Shown here: in pieces, positions 53,311 through 64,000 of the stretch
Layout: each line of letters begins with the position of its first letter
How positions within the stretch are numbered: the stretch's first letter is position 1
Assembly (NCBI GenBank): GCA_903813345.2
Contig: CAIIXF020000002.1
Span: forward strand, 34,862,109-34,926,108
Direction: 5' to 3'
Source of the DNA: Owenia fusiformis
Taxonomy: Eukaryota > Annelida > Polychaeta > Sabellida > Oweniidae
Length of the DNA stretch: 64,000 bases
The notes under the pieces: model-generated
Told to the model about the DNA's origin: nothing
Seen by the model: the letters and a program-made list of their open reading frames with translations, nothing else
The model's database searches: none
Program-made: the position numbers and the translations under genes

Positions 53311-56292
53311 AATTTTTTATGATAGAAGCACCAAAATTGGTACACATCTAGCTGATTGTATTTGAAAAAATGGCAGCAAGTGATCCAGAGCCTCGTTTTG
53401 GAAAAAATTCAAAATGGCCGCCAGCCTATTTGTGATTTAGCCGATTTCTACTAAAATCTCAAGATCATCTAACATATTAATGGAAACTGTATAGAAACTG
53501 CCAGACGTGTCTTCGAAATGAATCTTTATTGATGAACTGATATTTAACTCAAGTTTTAAATGTAAAACGAAGTAAAACAGGGTTCAGTGTTATGACCTGT
53601 ACTATTAAGTTCATAAATGACATATATTCATCAGATATTGGTAACCAAATACTGAATACTTACAAAATAATGGATAATAAAATCCATTACTTCTGCTGAA
53701 CAACTTGTATAAGAGGACATATTCACCCACATATTAAAAATAAGGGGTTTATAGTTACAGTTCCATATACTAGATGGTGCTACAATGCGAAAATGTCAAT
53801 GCTGGGGCAATTTATGGTTGATAAATTGTCTATGTTTTACATCTTTTGATCACCATCTTTCTCAAATCTAAAATGTTTTGTCCAGCCAGCCTTTTTACAT
53901 GAACAATTTTGACGGCGACACCCATTGCTGCATTGACACATGATGAGTTCTATGCATGCTATTGACGCTTGCTGAAGAGTAGACCAAAGTGGAATCACAT
54001 GATCACCATCATCCTCCTCCCACCCAAATTTAAAATAAACCTGGGCACCACTTGTTCGAGGATTAAGTATTTGGCCCCAAACAATCCCACCTGTGCAGGC
54101 CTATCTCCGACAGGAAAGACAACTATATCTGTATCATTACATCGGATAAGTATTCTGGTAAACCCTCTTCTAGCCATATGGGCAATGTGAACAAACATTT
54201 TGGTATCTGCTTCATCTTGAGAAAATTGCCTATGGCTTCAAGTCATTTGTATCACTAATTGCAGGATTGCAAATCACCTTCTCACCAATGGTGGCCACAA
54301 TCTGTCTATTTGCATCTAATGAAAGACTTGATAGTTTGTAAGCTAAAATGTCTGTTGCTTGTTGGAGTCATCTCTCAAGTAAAAATGCCAGTTTTTGGGC
54401 ACAGTGATACGAAGATATAACATCCTTCTGTCACCTTTCCCAAGCTTCTGTCTCGTCAGCGTCATCGAATATCCTCCATGCAGTCAAGTAGCTCTGATTT
54501 GTCACCATTCTTGAGGACATCATACTTTGCCAGTGAAGGTTGATACTCTTGATTATCATGCATGAAAAAGTCAACAAGGTTGATGTTTCTTGTCTGACAT
54601 GTGATATATAATTTGGAGAATAAGTCACAGTCTTTCTCATTTCCTTGATTTAAGATTTTGATTTGTTATTTTGTGTATTTTTCTGCTAAACATTGCGAGC
54701 TTGTTGTGTTTTATGAGTGTATCCAATGGTTCAGTTCTCTCCACAAGACGTTGTATACTCGTAAGCTTTGGTTGACAATCTCTTCTATATTTCTGATGTT
54801 GTCACTTACTGATACAATTACAACATCTTTTGTGTCAATAGTAAATACATCTTACCCTGACACAAGGAATGGATTGACTAGTTTATCAATATTAGTCATA
54901 ACAGCAAATACATCATATCTAAATTTCTGTTGGATGCTTGCATTTTGCTCATGGTGGCTAAAGTCTTCTTTGGCTTTCATGTCTCCTATACTTGAGACTT
55001 CTTCAAATTCTTTGATGATCTGAGATATTGCATGACCAGCTATCATCCATCGTTTCAGTGCAGTAGGGTTCTCTGTTATACCTATAGCCCCACCAGAACC
55101 CCTTTTCAGAGCATTATTTTGCTAATGGGCTTGGTCTATAGGGAGAATGACCTGGGTGTCTTCTGAACTATAAAGTGACCTTCATTGAAACGCTGATACA
55201 GATCAGGGTGAGTTGTCTTCAATTGGACCATGTCCCTAAGGTGTACTGGGAGCCATCTGGAATAGTGAGTATAATCCAATGAAAAGAACAGGGCATCTTC
55301 TTGGTCAAAGCAGATATGTAGAGTTTATAGTCTCTCTCAGTCTCAGGGATCTAACAAAGATAATAAGCAGCATTTCAAGGCGCTGTGTTTGAAATGTGGG
55401 GGGATTGTCTTCCCTTTCTTTTTTCCATTCTTCAAAGGATAGAGGGGCGACATCACTTCGGCAACAGCCAGGTATATGTTGAAAAGCTTTCTTCATTAGG
55501 ATACGTAATTTGATGTGCTTTTCGAGTCTTGGTTATATGGCTTCCCTTTAGGAAGGACTCGGCTGTACCAACTGATGCTGTATTTGACTGAGCATTTATA
55601 TTCGCCCAACTGCTGTCTGTCAGCCAATCACCAACCACCTTTTGGAATGCCATTTCTATATGGTTACCTCCAAACATGATCAAGTATCTAACAATTCCCC
55701 GCGTGTATCAGGGTATATCTACTGAATGGTTTTCAGGGAAGCAAACAATGGTTGGTCAGCCGCAAGAATTGGTATTTGACCAGGATTTACTATATGTAAA
55801 TCACGTTTGACTATGTCCATACCATGTTTTAACATTGATAGTGATTTTAGAACATGATGTATACAATAAACAAACACACAATAATAATAAAACTTTATTT
55901 TGAGATCATATGTTTGCAATCCTTTCAATGCAGAGTCTGCCCAGTATTTATTCTCAATCATATGTGTGACTCTCATATTGATATGTATACTTATGAGTAA
56001 CTTAAATGAGTCCTTATAAAATAGTACAGGGCTTAATACTGAGCCTTGCTGGACACCCATTTTAATATTTAAATATATGGTTAAGTAGTTCGTATATCAC
56101 AAGCAACCGTCTGGAATACTCTAGAACAAATACAATTGGTTTAGAGCTAAAATACAACATTAATTCAAAGATAATTTAATTTTTTAAATCTATATGAATT
56201 GGCGGCCATCTTGGATTTTTTCGGAAGCCATTTTTTCCATTGCCTTCAGTTACACTTGTACCAATTTTGGTGCTTCTATCATAAAAAGAATT
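53311..56292. mobile_element. ~3 kb DNA element with terminal inverted repeats and a decayed gene
   Basis: Left end TTTTTTATGATAGAAGCACC followed by AAAATTGGTACA; the right end is the complement (TGTACCAATTTTGGTGCTTC, TATCATAAAAAG). Next to each is a matching AAAATGGC(A/T) / AAGATGGCCGCCA block. Between them, on the minus strand, is one broken coding region. I could not define a target duplication. It is probably a DNA transposon or a cut-and-paste carrier. Confidence 0.65.
53990..56060 (-). pseudogene. Decayed element protein of an uncharacterised invertebrate family
   Basis: Read from 56060 down to 53990, several frames join in a logical order but are separated by stops and frameshifts. 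In order: HIVNPGQIPILAADQPLFA (about 55790-55720), FGGNHIEMAFQKVVGDWL and SVGTAESFLKGSHITKTRKA (about 55680-55520), FEEWKKERE (about 55420), GSGGAIGITENPTALKRWMI and AGHAISQIIKEFEE (about 55105-55010), then HIAHMARRGFTRI followed by CNDTDIVVF (about 54190-54110). I recall these blocks from large multi-copy families of unnamed predicted proteins in cnidarians and molluscs; the function is unknown to me. At the very start QQGSVLSPVLF resembles a reverse transcriptase motif, which may be chance or a nested fragment. At least four disabling changes are present. Confidence 0.6.
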
Positions 56293-57735
56293 ATCATAAG
56301 GTGATTAGGCTTAACTATACATGGTTTCAACTTTCAACCTACTCATTCTTAGTGTATAGTTAACACTTATGGTAATTTGTGCCACATGCCTTAAAGTAGG
56401 AATGGAAATACATGCGGCGTTTAACCACAAATACAAATTATGAGTACGTAAATGGGAAAACCCGTAGATGGTAATAAGGTGGAGAAAATATCCCACAATG
56501 TTCTTTGTGAAGAAAATAGCTCCTCATAAAAACACCAAAATAAGTCACTAAGATGTCGATCTTCCCTTGACCCCCCCCCCCTCCTGCTAGATAGCTCTTT
56601 GAAGGTAAGGCTGCCTCCAATCATAACAATCATATAACAAGAGATTTTTTGAAAACGTTTAGTTCTCTCTATTAGGGAATTAATCCACTACGTTAGACTA
56701 TTATCTTAGAATGAAATATATCCCTAACAGTGTATTATTCCACGCGATCGAGCGTGAATCACTACAAGCTTGATGCATAGTTGATCGCACCCAGAGGCTT
56801 CTAAATCAAGTATGATCAAACAGTATTCCTTTGAGACTAATGTGAACAAAGTCATCTGACAAAATATTAATGTGTAAGCATAATTCCGGAAATATACAGA
56901 GCACTTTAGCGACTCTCATGAATTAGCCTTTGATACATAAATTGATTCTTGTAATTCTATGGGGACATATGAGTGAGTGTAGTTCCTCTAGCTAGATTTA
57001 CACGGATTATAACATGCTCATACTCGGATTCATCAGGAGTGGAATTCTGAACACAAAGTAGCATCAGTAAAGTAGTTAGCTGTTTTTACTGTAGAGACAT
57101 CATCCGAGCTATTGAATTTTTACCACTTTTTCTACTCTCATAAAATAATCTGTTGCGTCAAATCCTAAAGATGAGACAAATTATATTTACATACTACATG
57201 ACAAGGAGAAAAAAATCGTCTTAAACAAAATGTCACTGATTTTAAACATATTGACATGATTGATCTCAAACTCCTAAGATGACAAAGAATTGATTCAAGT
57301 TTCGTTCTATATTACATAGTGCTTTTTATGTTCGTCTCTGCGTTTTAGGTGACTACCAATCATGGCTACCAATATGGAACAAAATCACATCAATTCTTAG
57401 TCATCTGAGAGGTTTTGAGACAAATTATGTCAACGATAAATGAGTTATTGCACTTCAAAATCAGTAAAATATTTTGGCCCACCTTATACGTTGTTTGAAA
57501 TAATACAAGGTGTATATGTATTTTGAATAAAATGTAGTAGAGGTCCCTTACATCTCATTAAAATGTGTAATGTCATGGAATATGCCTTCACATAGCCTAT
57601 TGGCAGAAAAGTGGTAGAAAATCATCCGACTCATCTTTGTTTTAAATTAACAACAGTAAGCATTGAACCATGAGGCCCCAAAGGTAAAGAGTGTAGTAGA
57701 TGTCAGAAAATACATACAGTATGTTGTGGTGTCCA
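56293..57735. other. Intergenic, no gene recognised
   Basis: No convincing frame or repeat. It holds a C-run (56571-56582). Nothing more can be said. Confidence 0.3.
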
Positions 57736-57737
57736 CT

Positions 57738-59113
57738 AGTCCATGATATATGAGCAACGATGTATGTAAAACCATATACAGTCCATGGTATGAAATCTCT
57801 AGGACGTCTAATAGAGTTTGTAGCACACTATAGTGCAGCGATATTTGACCTTACATTAACATACCTACATATGTCCCATAATAATTTTTATTATAACTGT
57901 TCAATATACTTCCGGCTTTTAGGCTGAATTATGCCTGCCATTCACAGAGGTCAAAAAATCACCAAAAAATAAAATCCCAATTTTTCACAATTTGGAGTAC
58001 ACAATGCAACAGAAAATAACATGTTTCTAAGCTATATGTTTGAGGTTATTTTTCTTATCAATACCCAAAAATATGTAATCAGTGTATCGACGCTTTGTAT
58101 TGTTTCTCGTGTATTAATAAGATAAATGCTACAAATGAATCACTTTTATATTTGAATGACAAATGTTTAAATTATGGTAGTTTTCAATACGTTTTGAGAT
58201 ATGGACTTTTATTCAGCGGTGAAAATTATCAATAAAGGCGAGCCTATTGCTCTTCCTTGATGGAATTCATGAATGATCGAGAAAAATCGTTATCATTATT
58301 TTCCTAAAATTTGATTGTATCCAGCGGTAAGGTCAAAGAACAAACAGCCTGAGCCATCAGAAAACTTGATGATAGCCACAAGTAACGTTGAGGAAGAATT
58401 TCAAGGCGTTCGATTGCATATGACTCTAATTGATTATTAGACATGCCCTTGGAATACCAATATTCCAATACCTCTGTAACATTTAATTAGATATAAATCT
58501 TACCTATTTTTGTTATTGTATTATGTTTTGTAAAACATGAACAATAATTTGCTATTAGCTATAGACCCCTTGCGATTATATGGAAAAATTCTGGTAATAA
58601 AATGTTTTTAATTGTAAGAAACGAATATGTTCCCAATCATAAATTACCTAAATATTCCACATAATTTTGTTGAATCGGCTTGGCTCATATTTGAAAAATC
58701 AAACAAAGAAAAACACACTTGCATAATTACACTTATTAAACACCGACATCTACGGTAAATTTAAATGGTCCAATTTTAAATTATGATAATTTATTTTTCT
58801 TCGTATGCTTAGAATCACGGTCTGTGTCTTATAAATGTATAAAAGTTCGAATCAAAATATTTACGTTTTTTGACCCCTTGTGATGAAAGACGTTTTTCGA
58901 CCCGAAAGCCGGAAGTTTTTTCAGCAAATGGTATTTTAAAAGAATCAAGACATGTACACCTTCATACATATTGCTTCAAATGTTGCAGCGCTATAGTGTG
59001 CTACGGATCCTTCATATTCAGAAGTCATACCATGGACTAATAAATGAAGTACGTAGATATGAAAATAAAGACATATTTCGTGAGGTCTCATAGTCCATAT
59101 ATATGAGCAGCGG
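57738..59113. repeat. ~1.4 kb diverged inverted-repeat element
   Basis: Left arm about 57779-57925 (AGTCCATGGTATGA, GTAGCACACTATAGTGCAGCG, ACTTCCGGCTTTTAGG); right arm about 58895-59040 in inverse orientation (CCCGAAAGCCGGAAGT, GCGCTATAGTGTGCTAC, TCATACCATGGACT). Outside the arms TAGTCCATRATATATGAGCARCG occurs in direct orientation on both sides. No coding capacity. Confidence 0.55.
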
Positions 59114-60479
59114 GTATAATCATAAAAATTGTACTTTTATTGACTTAAGAGACCATGTAATAAAGAGATGGTTCTCGGAATTTCGAAGATTCAGAAAGGA
59201 ATATTCCTTATTTGATGTTGCCTGTGTTCATTTCCTTATTATTCCCCTTTAGTGCAATGATGTTCTCATTTGGGAGAGGCGATTAAAGGAGCTTTCGATG
59301 ATTAATTCAACTCTCAATGAATAAAGCCGAGGACTTTGTGGTTATTGTACCTTTGGCAATTATTACAATAATGGTACTCGTGGAATGTTTCATTGGAAAG
59401 ATAGTAATAAAACCATACCGCATGATTGTAATGAACTTACGTAAAATATAAATCTGTCCGGTAAGAGCAAGCTTTCTTTTGAGTAACATCATTTGCAGTA
59501 AGTGTTATTGGGAGATAGCGATCCAAATTCGCCAAACATATCTTATTTATTTTGTGATTTGGCACGAGGTTTGATGTAACGCATGTTTTGCAAGTATCAT
59601 TCATAGGAAAAGTGATAAGCTGGTAATTTATCATAATCATGATCCGGATCAACACACTGAAAAATTCTGATCGATTTCTGTCACAGTATTATAGAACTTT
59701 CTAAATTTTAATTCTAAAGGAAATAGATGTATCTACAGTTGTATCTACAACTCTTATCTATGTACTTAAACCTGGTGACAATTTATTTTACTTTATTTCA
59801 AATTAAAGCGCTAAGTGCTGAATAATATACTGAACTTTGATTTGTTAAAGAATTGGTATCGATGTGGCGAAATGAATTGAACACATGTTTCTCTTAAACC
59901 TGTCATCAAAAAATTCTAAAGATTTTACACATCCAACCAACCTTTCCTTTGTATAACTATAATATTGGGAGGTCTAAGAAAATGTTGTTCCAACAAGGTT
60001 CGGAAAGATATTTTATTTCATTATCAAGAATTGGTCGAGGGAACTAAAAACAATTGCACTAAAAAACAAAAATTGTTCACAGAAATGATAATATAAAATA
60101 TATTTAAATTATTTTCGCATTAAACTGTTGTCAATCAGTGACCATTACATAAAGGACAGTGTTTTTTTACAGAATGATTTGTTTGAGAGAAAAACAAGGT
60201 TGAAATCAGTTCGCCATATCGATACCAATCCTTTCTTGATTTGTTGTGTATTCCACAGTCAGTATGCAGTAATGATTTGGGGCAAGCCCTATATTATTAT
60301 TAAATTTATTTCAATAGAATACAAAAAATGTAAATACAGACATGTAAATTCTTAAATCGCCACAATGGCATTATATACAGATATAAGAATAGGGGGCAGG
60401 TGGAAGTAGAAGTGGCAGAGCAGGCAGGGTCTTGGACTAGGGCAGGTGTGATGGGACTTGAGGATACAAGAGATGGATA
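59114..60479. other. Intergenic, no gene recognised
   Basis: AT-rich. Short frames only; none has supporting features. Confidence 0.3.
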
Positions 60480-61111
60480 AGAAGGAGGGAATTAGCTATT
60501 GTCTTTGATAAAATTAACAATGAGAAGTAGTATTTGGGAATTTGCATCTATGTTTAATTTGGGAATTCCTGTTTTCAAAATAGCTATGAAATCAGTTTGA
60601 GAGAGATTATGACTGAAGATGTTTGGTTCGAGATCAGTGAGTTTGTCCATGAATTGTTGTCTTTGTATAGTAAGTAAGTCACATTGAAAGAGAAAATGTT
60701 TCAGAGTTTGTGGTTTCCACAAGTGCAATTAGGGCTGTCAATAGACTGAAAGTTGTGAGCGTAGAACTGGGCTTTGAAGTATAGGTCAGCTCTCACTTTA
60801 TTGAGAACTATTTCTTGAACCCTTGTTAGATTAAGCTGGCTTGTTGACAAAATCGAGGGCGTTTTTTGGAAATGTACTCTTTGGTGTTTTTTAAAATTCG
60901 AAAGAGTATTCTTAGATTTAATAGCAGGTGGAAGGAAAGCCCTATATCTATATCTTCTAGATCTAATCATGATTGAGGCTTGACCCAAATCATGAATGCA
61001 TACTGAATGTAATGTATTCCTCATACACCCCAAACAAGATTGGCTCCGAGGGCTCAAACCAATGGGTTCCAATTCGATATTGACCTTGACCTTGAGCTTG
61101 ATCGACAACAT
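60480..61111 (-). pseudogene. 5'-truncated non-LTR retrotransposon remnant
   Basis: Read from 61111, 136 codons end NKVRADLYFKAQFYAHN and CTCGNHKL; after a frameshift near 60715 the frame continues with KPQTLKHFLFQCDLLTIQRQQF to 60492. The C-x-C-G ... H-FLF-x-C pattern is the Cys/His tail found after the reverse transcriptase in many LINEs. The reverse transcriptase itself is missing, as expected of a 5' truncation. It is not the same family as the 46.8-51.4 kb element (no matching residues outside the Cys/His spacing). Confidence 0.7.
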
Positions 61112-63094
61112 TTAAAAAGACAAGTCTCGGTTGGGAGAATAATCTGCTGGCCTAATATTGAAAACGTTTATATTAAAGTAAATCGCAAAAGTGCACTTAT
61201 AAATAAGTTAAGGTTGTAAATAATTAGTGCTCATAAGGTTTTATAATTTTTTATTATGTATTCTATTTGTTCAACTTATGTGATCGTGAGTTTGTAAATT
61301 AAAATGTTTGTAATCTTCATTTATTGAGGAAATAAAGAAAATACATTTTTCGAATAAAACATATTCGGGTTGATTTTATATTAATTCATTTTAAGGGGTA
61401 ATACATGTAATTAGCATCCTAAATAACTGTAATTTTTTAAATTCATAATGATATATGATGTATTACACGATCATTAAATAATTTCCTAAATTATCAAGCT
61501 TGACATTTTGGGGGTTATTTTATCAGAAAGTCAGGAAGTTATAGGTCAAAATACGAGGTCAAACAGAAATCTGCATTTTCCCAGCTAGAAGAGATGGTTT
61601 GAAATCCACAGCTGCCTGACCGCCAATGGCAACTACTTTTCACTCCCAGCAATGGACTATGAAAAACTGGTTGCATGTTGGTCAATTGATTGAATGCTAA
61701 TATGTTTAGATATGGCGATCATTTTTAAACCTTAGTCACGAATCCTGGTCAATTAAAATGTCCGTAATCTTGATTTTTTAAATTCATCAATTAATCTAGT
61801 TTTAGGATCGGCTATCATCCTGTCAAAGTAAAATATTCTTACATATCTAATTACTCTATCATCAACGAAGCATAAAATTAAAACACGTTTCGCTTCATGA
61901 TAAACTCAATCGTTTTCATTGCTACCAGTTCGAAATTGCTCGGTGTAATAAATTTTTCAAATATTTACTTTCGTGGCGAATGTTAGAGGTTCTTAACCGG
62001 TAGCAGTGAAGTTATTTGAACTGAATTAGAATCAAACAATCTTGAATATCGTAATGGTATAAATGTCTAAGACAAATGTTGTTCGACTTGTTATCGAATC
62101 AAGATAGAACCTATAGAGAAAGAAAAAAATATGAAAGGATTAGGAGGAGATTACATGTCTTTGAATTCAAATGGCGAACTGAAATTACAATTATAAAATA
62201 TTAGGATTGGTTTCCAAATAATGCGGTGAGGCAGGGGACAAGAGGCCATTAGACATACATGTAACTAACTTCCGTTGATGAATCCTCCTGTAAATAAGCA
62301 TGACCAACCATAATATGAGTGAAAAATAACTAGCGTATGTAGTTAATTAAGATGCATACTACTCATAATATCATGTTTGCCCAGAACAAACCCATATTTA
62401 TGTTATGTCACGTACGAGACACTTATTTTTTGTACCATATGCAAAGGCTTATTTTGGGAGTTGAATTTCCGGAGGATAATGGGGAAATGTCTGATGATAG
62501 AGCTTATTATAGATGAACTAATATCATGTATAAATGAAAGATTTGGTAGCAAGGATGTAACGCTTGATTCGGATATTGTTAAATATCATATTCAATGATT
62601 TCCATTACTATAGTTAAATGATTGTATTTATTGGACAACCATTATTACTGAAGGCTAAGCTAAATTCAAATATAAAGAAATCTAAAACATGAAGTAAAAA
62701 GTACTCAGATCGTCTTTTCATGTTGCTTTTATACATTTAAAAAAAATTAAAATCGATGTAACATATTTACAGGTTTTAGTGGCTATGACCCCCAAGAGGG
62801 AGTATTAGGTGCCACTTTTAATCGAATGTACCAGATGTACATATACTTCACATTGTATATAAACATATGCATTCTTCGTTTTATATAAAACCTGTTATTT
62901 AAAACCAGACAGTGCCCAAAATATAGTATTTTCCAAATGAGAAATATAATCAATTTTTTTCGGAAATATACATTTTGTTCTTAGACATGTTTTGTAAAGA
63001 TTTCATTTTAATTTGTCCAATGAACTTTTGGTTTTAAGATTGTGATCATGGTTTCTAAAAGGTGAAGGAGTATTTGACAATGTGAGTTAGATCT
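61112..63094. other. Intergenic, no gene recognised
   Basis: AT-rich, no repeat array, no supported frame. The 73-codon frame at 62377-62598 lacks any recognisable feature. Confidence 0.3.
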
Positions 63095-63821
63095 AAAGGA
63101 GCACGTAGGTTATCGCAAACAATTTCAAACGATTCTAACTTGAATTATGAATATTTTCTGATCATGAACATGGGTGTATCTTTTAGATCCATTCATTATC
63201 TTCAAGAAAAGTATATATAATGATCATTTAGTTAATCAGACCTAAGTGATATTGAAGGGGCAATGGACCAATGAACATACTTTTTCAAAAATGTTGACCC
63301 AATTTTCACCAAAAATGCAACCTATTATTACATTGTTGAATACGTAATTAGAATGTGCTTTGAGACATGTTCGATTTCCTAAAAGGAAAATTTGATTGCT
63401 CCAGGGACTTTAAAGAAATTCAATTTGGATGACCAAAATGAACTGAAACCAATGGATAGCATGGGATTTTTCAATGGAGAAATAACATGGGGAACACTTA
63501 TCTTAATGCAATTAAGTTTTTCTTTCAAGAACTATTTGATACATCAAAATAAAGAATAGTAATGCATTAAACATTGTAAAAAATGATTGCATTTTTGGTG
63601 AAAATGGGGTCAACATCTTCAAAATGGGGTCAAAAAGTGTGTTGATGGGTTAATTGCTAGTTAAATATCATCGAGTTTGTTTGAATTTATTATTACTGTG
63701 CATAATTTTCTTTGAGATAATGAATTGATCTAAAAGATAAACTTGTCTTCATTGTCAGAAAATAGTCATAATCCAAGATATAACCTTCTGAAATTGTTTG
63801 CGATAACCCACGTGCTCCTTT
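63095..63821. mobile_element. 727-bp MITE with ~130-bp inverted arms
   Basis: Starts AAAGGAGCACGTAGGTTATC and ends GATAACCCACGTGCTCCTTT. Arms stay alignable for about 130 bases (TTATCGCAAACAATTTC, TATTTTCTGA, TATCTTTTAGATC, ATTCATTATCT). A second inner pair, ATTTTCACCAAAAATGC (63301) and GCATTTTTGGTGAAAAT (63588), adds to the foldback. No coding frame; no clear target duplication. Confidence 0.8.
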
Positions 63822-64000
63822 GGTATATCAGGGATTTATTTTGCTTATGATTAATTACCTGAATTACGCTCTTATGTTTCTTATATACTGTGTTTTTGTA
63901 ATCATTTTGGTCATTCAACTCTTTGGACGATTGAAACGAGAAATTCCTTTATTTCATTATGAGATATTTTTACATCACGCTTCGCTTATTAATTTCTTAA
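63822..64000. other. Window end, nothing seen
   Basis: AT-rich sequence with no feature. Confidence 0.3.

Noticed and set aside
56000-56060. Reverse transcriptase fragment (QQGSVLSPVLF).
   Set aside because: Too short to call; it may be part of the decayed element protein or chance.

Overview
The window reads as AT-rich nuclear DNA of an animal. Genes are split by many introns with ordinary GT..AG borders, intergenic and intronic DNA is full of short foldback elements and minisatellites, and there are several kinds of transposon. The repeat styles (GACGGACAGACGG tracts next to GCTCACATGGTGA ends, the CAGGCCCGTAGCC foldback, CAGTAAAACCTGTC ends) suggest a marine invertebrate, perhaps a lophotrochozoan. 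The species cannot be fixed from the sequence.

Host genes: (1) 645-6357 (+), the 3' six exons of a charged, probably coiled-coil protein that I do not recognise. (2) 3786-4970 (-), an intronless heparan-sulfate/uronyl 2-O-sulfotransferase-like gene inside the last intron of gene 1. (3) 13223-18866 (+), a nine-exon GT49 (B4GAT1/LARGE-type) glycosyltransferase whose last exon lies in a ~1.75 kb tandem duplication, leaving a spare terminal exon at 20638-20695. (4) 22742-28395 (+), an eight-exon aldo-keto reductase with a complete catalytic tetrad. (5) 44419-44503 (+), a likely signal-peptide first exon whose continuation I could not find. Genes 2 and 3 both look like Golgi type II membrane enzymes of glycan modification.

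The most striking feature is a Polinton/Maverick-type virus-like element at 32990-43085. It has exact borders: inverted terminal repeats starting with AG and a perfect 6-bp target duplication, CACGTT. On the minus strand it carries a tightly packed capsid and maturation block (penton-like, basic protein, major capsid-like, adenovirus-type protease), a chromodomain integrase with one short intron, and a packaging ATPase fused to two zinc fingers and an acidic repeat tail. On the plus strand of the left arm is an unrecognised reading frame broken by one TGA. No family-B DNA polymerase is visible, and the element is only 10.1 kb, short for a Polinton.

Right of it lie a 35-bp minisatellite, a non-LTR retrotransposon with two open ORFs (46808-51428, minus), a possible tRNA-derived SINE, a ~3 kb terminal-inverted-repeat element holding a decayed protein (53311-56292), a 5'-truncated retrotransposon remnant (60480-61111) and more foldback elements. 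The last 8 kb has no recognisable host gene.
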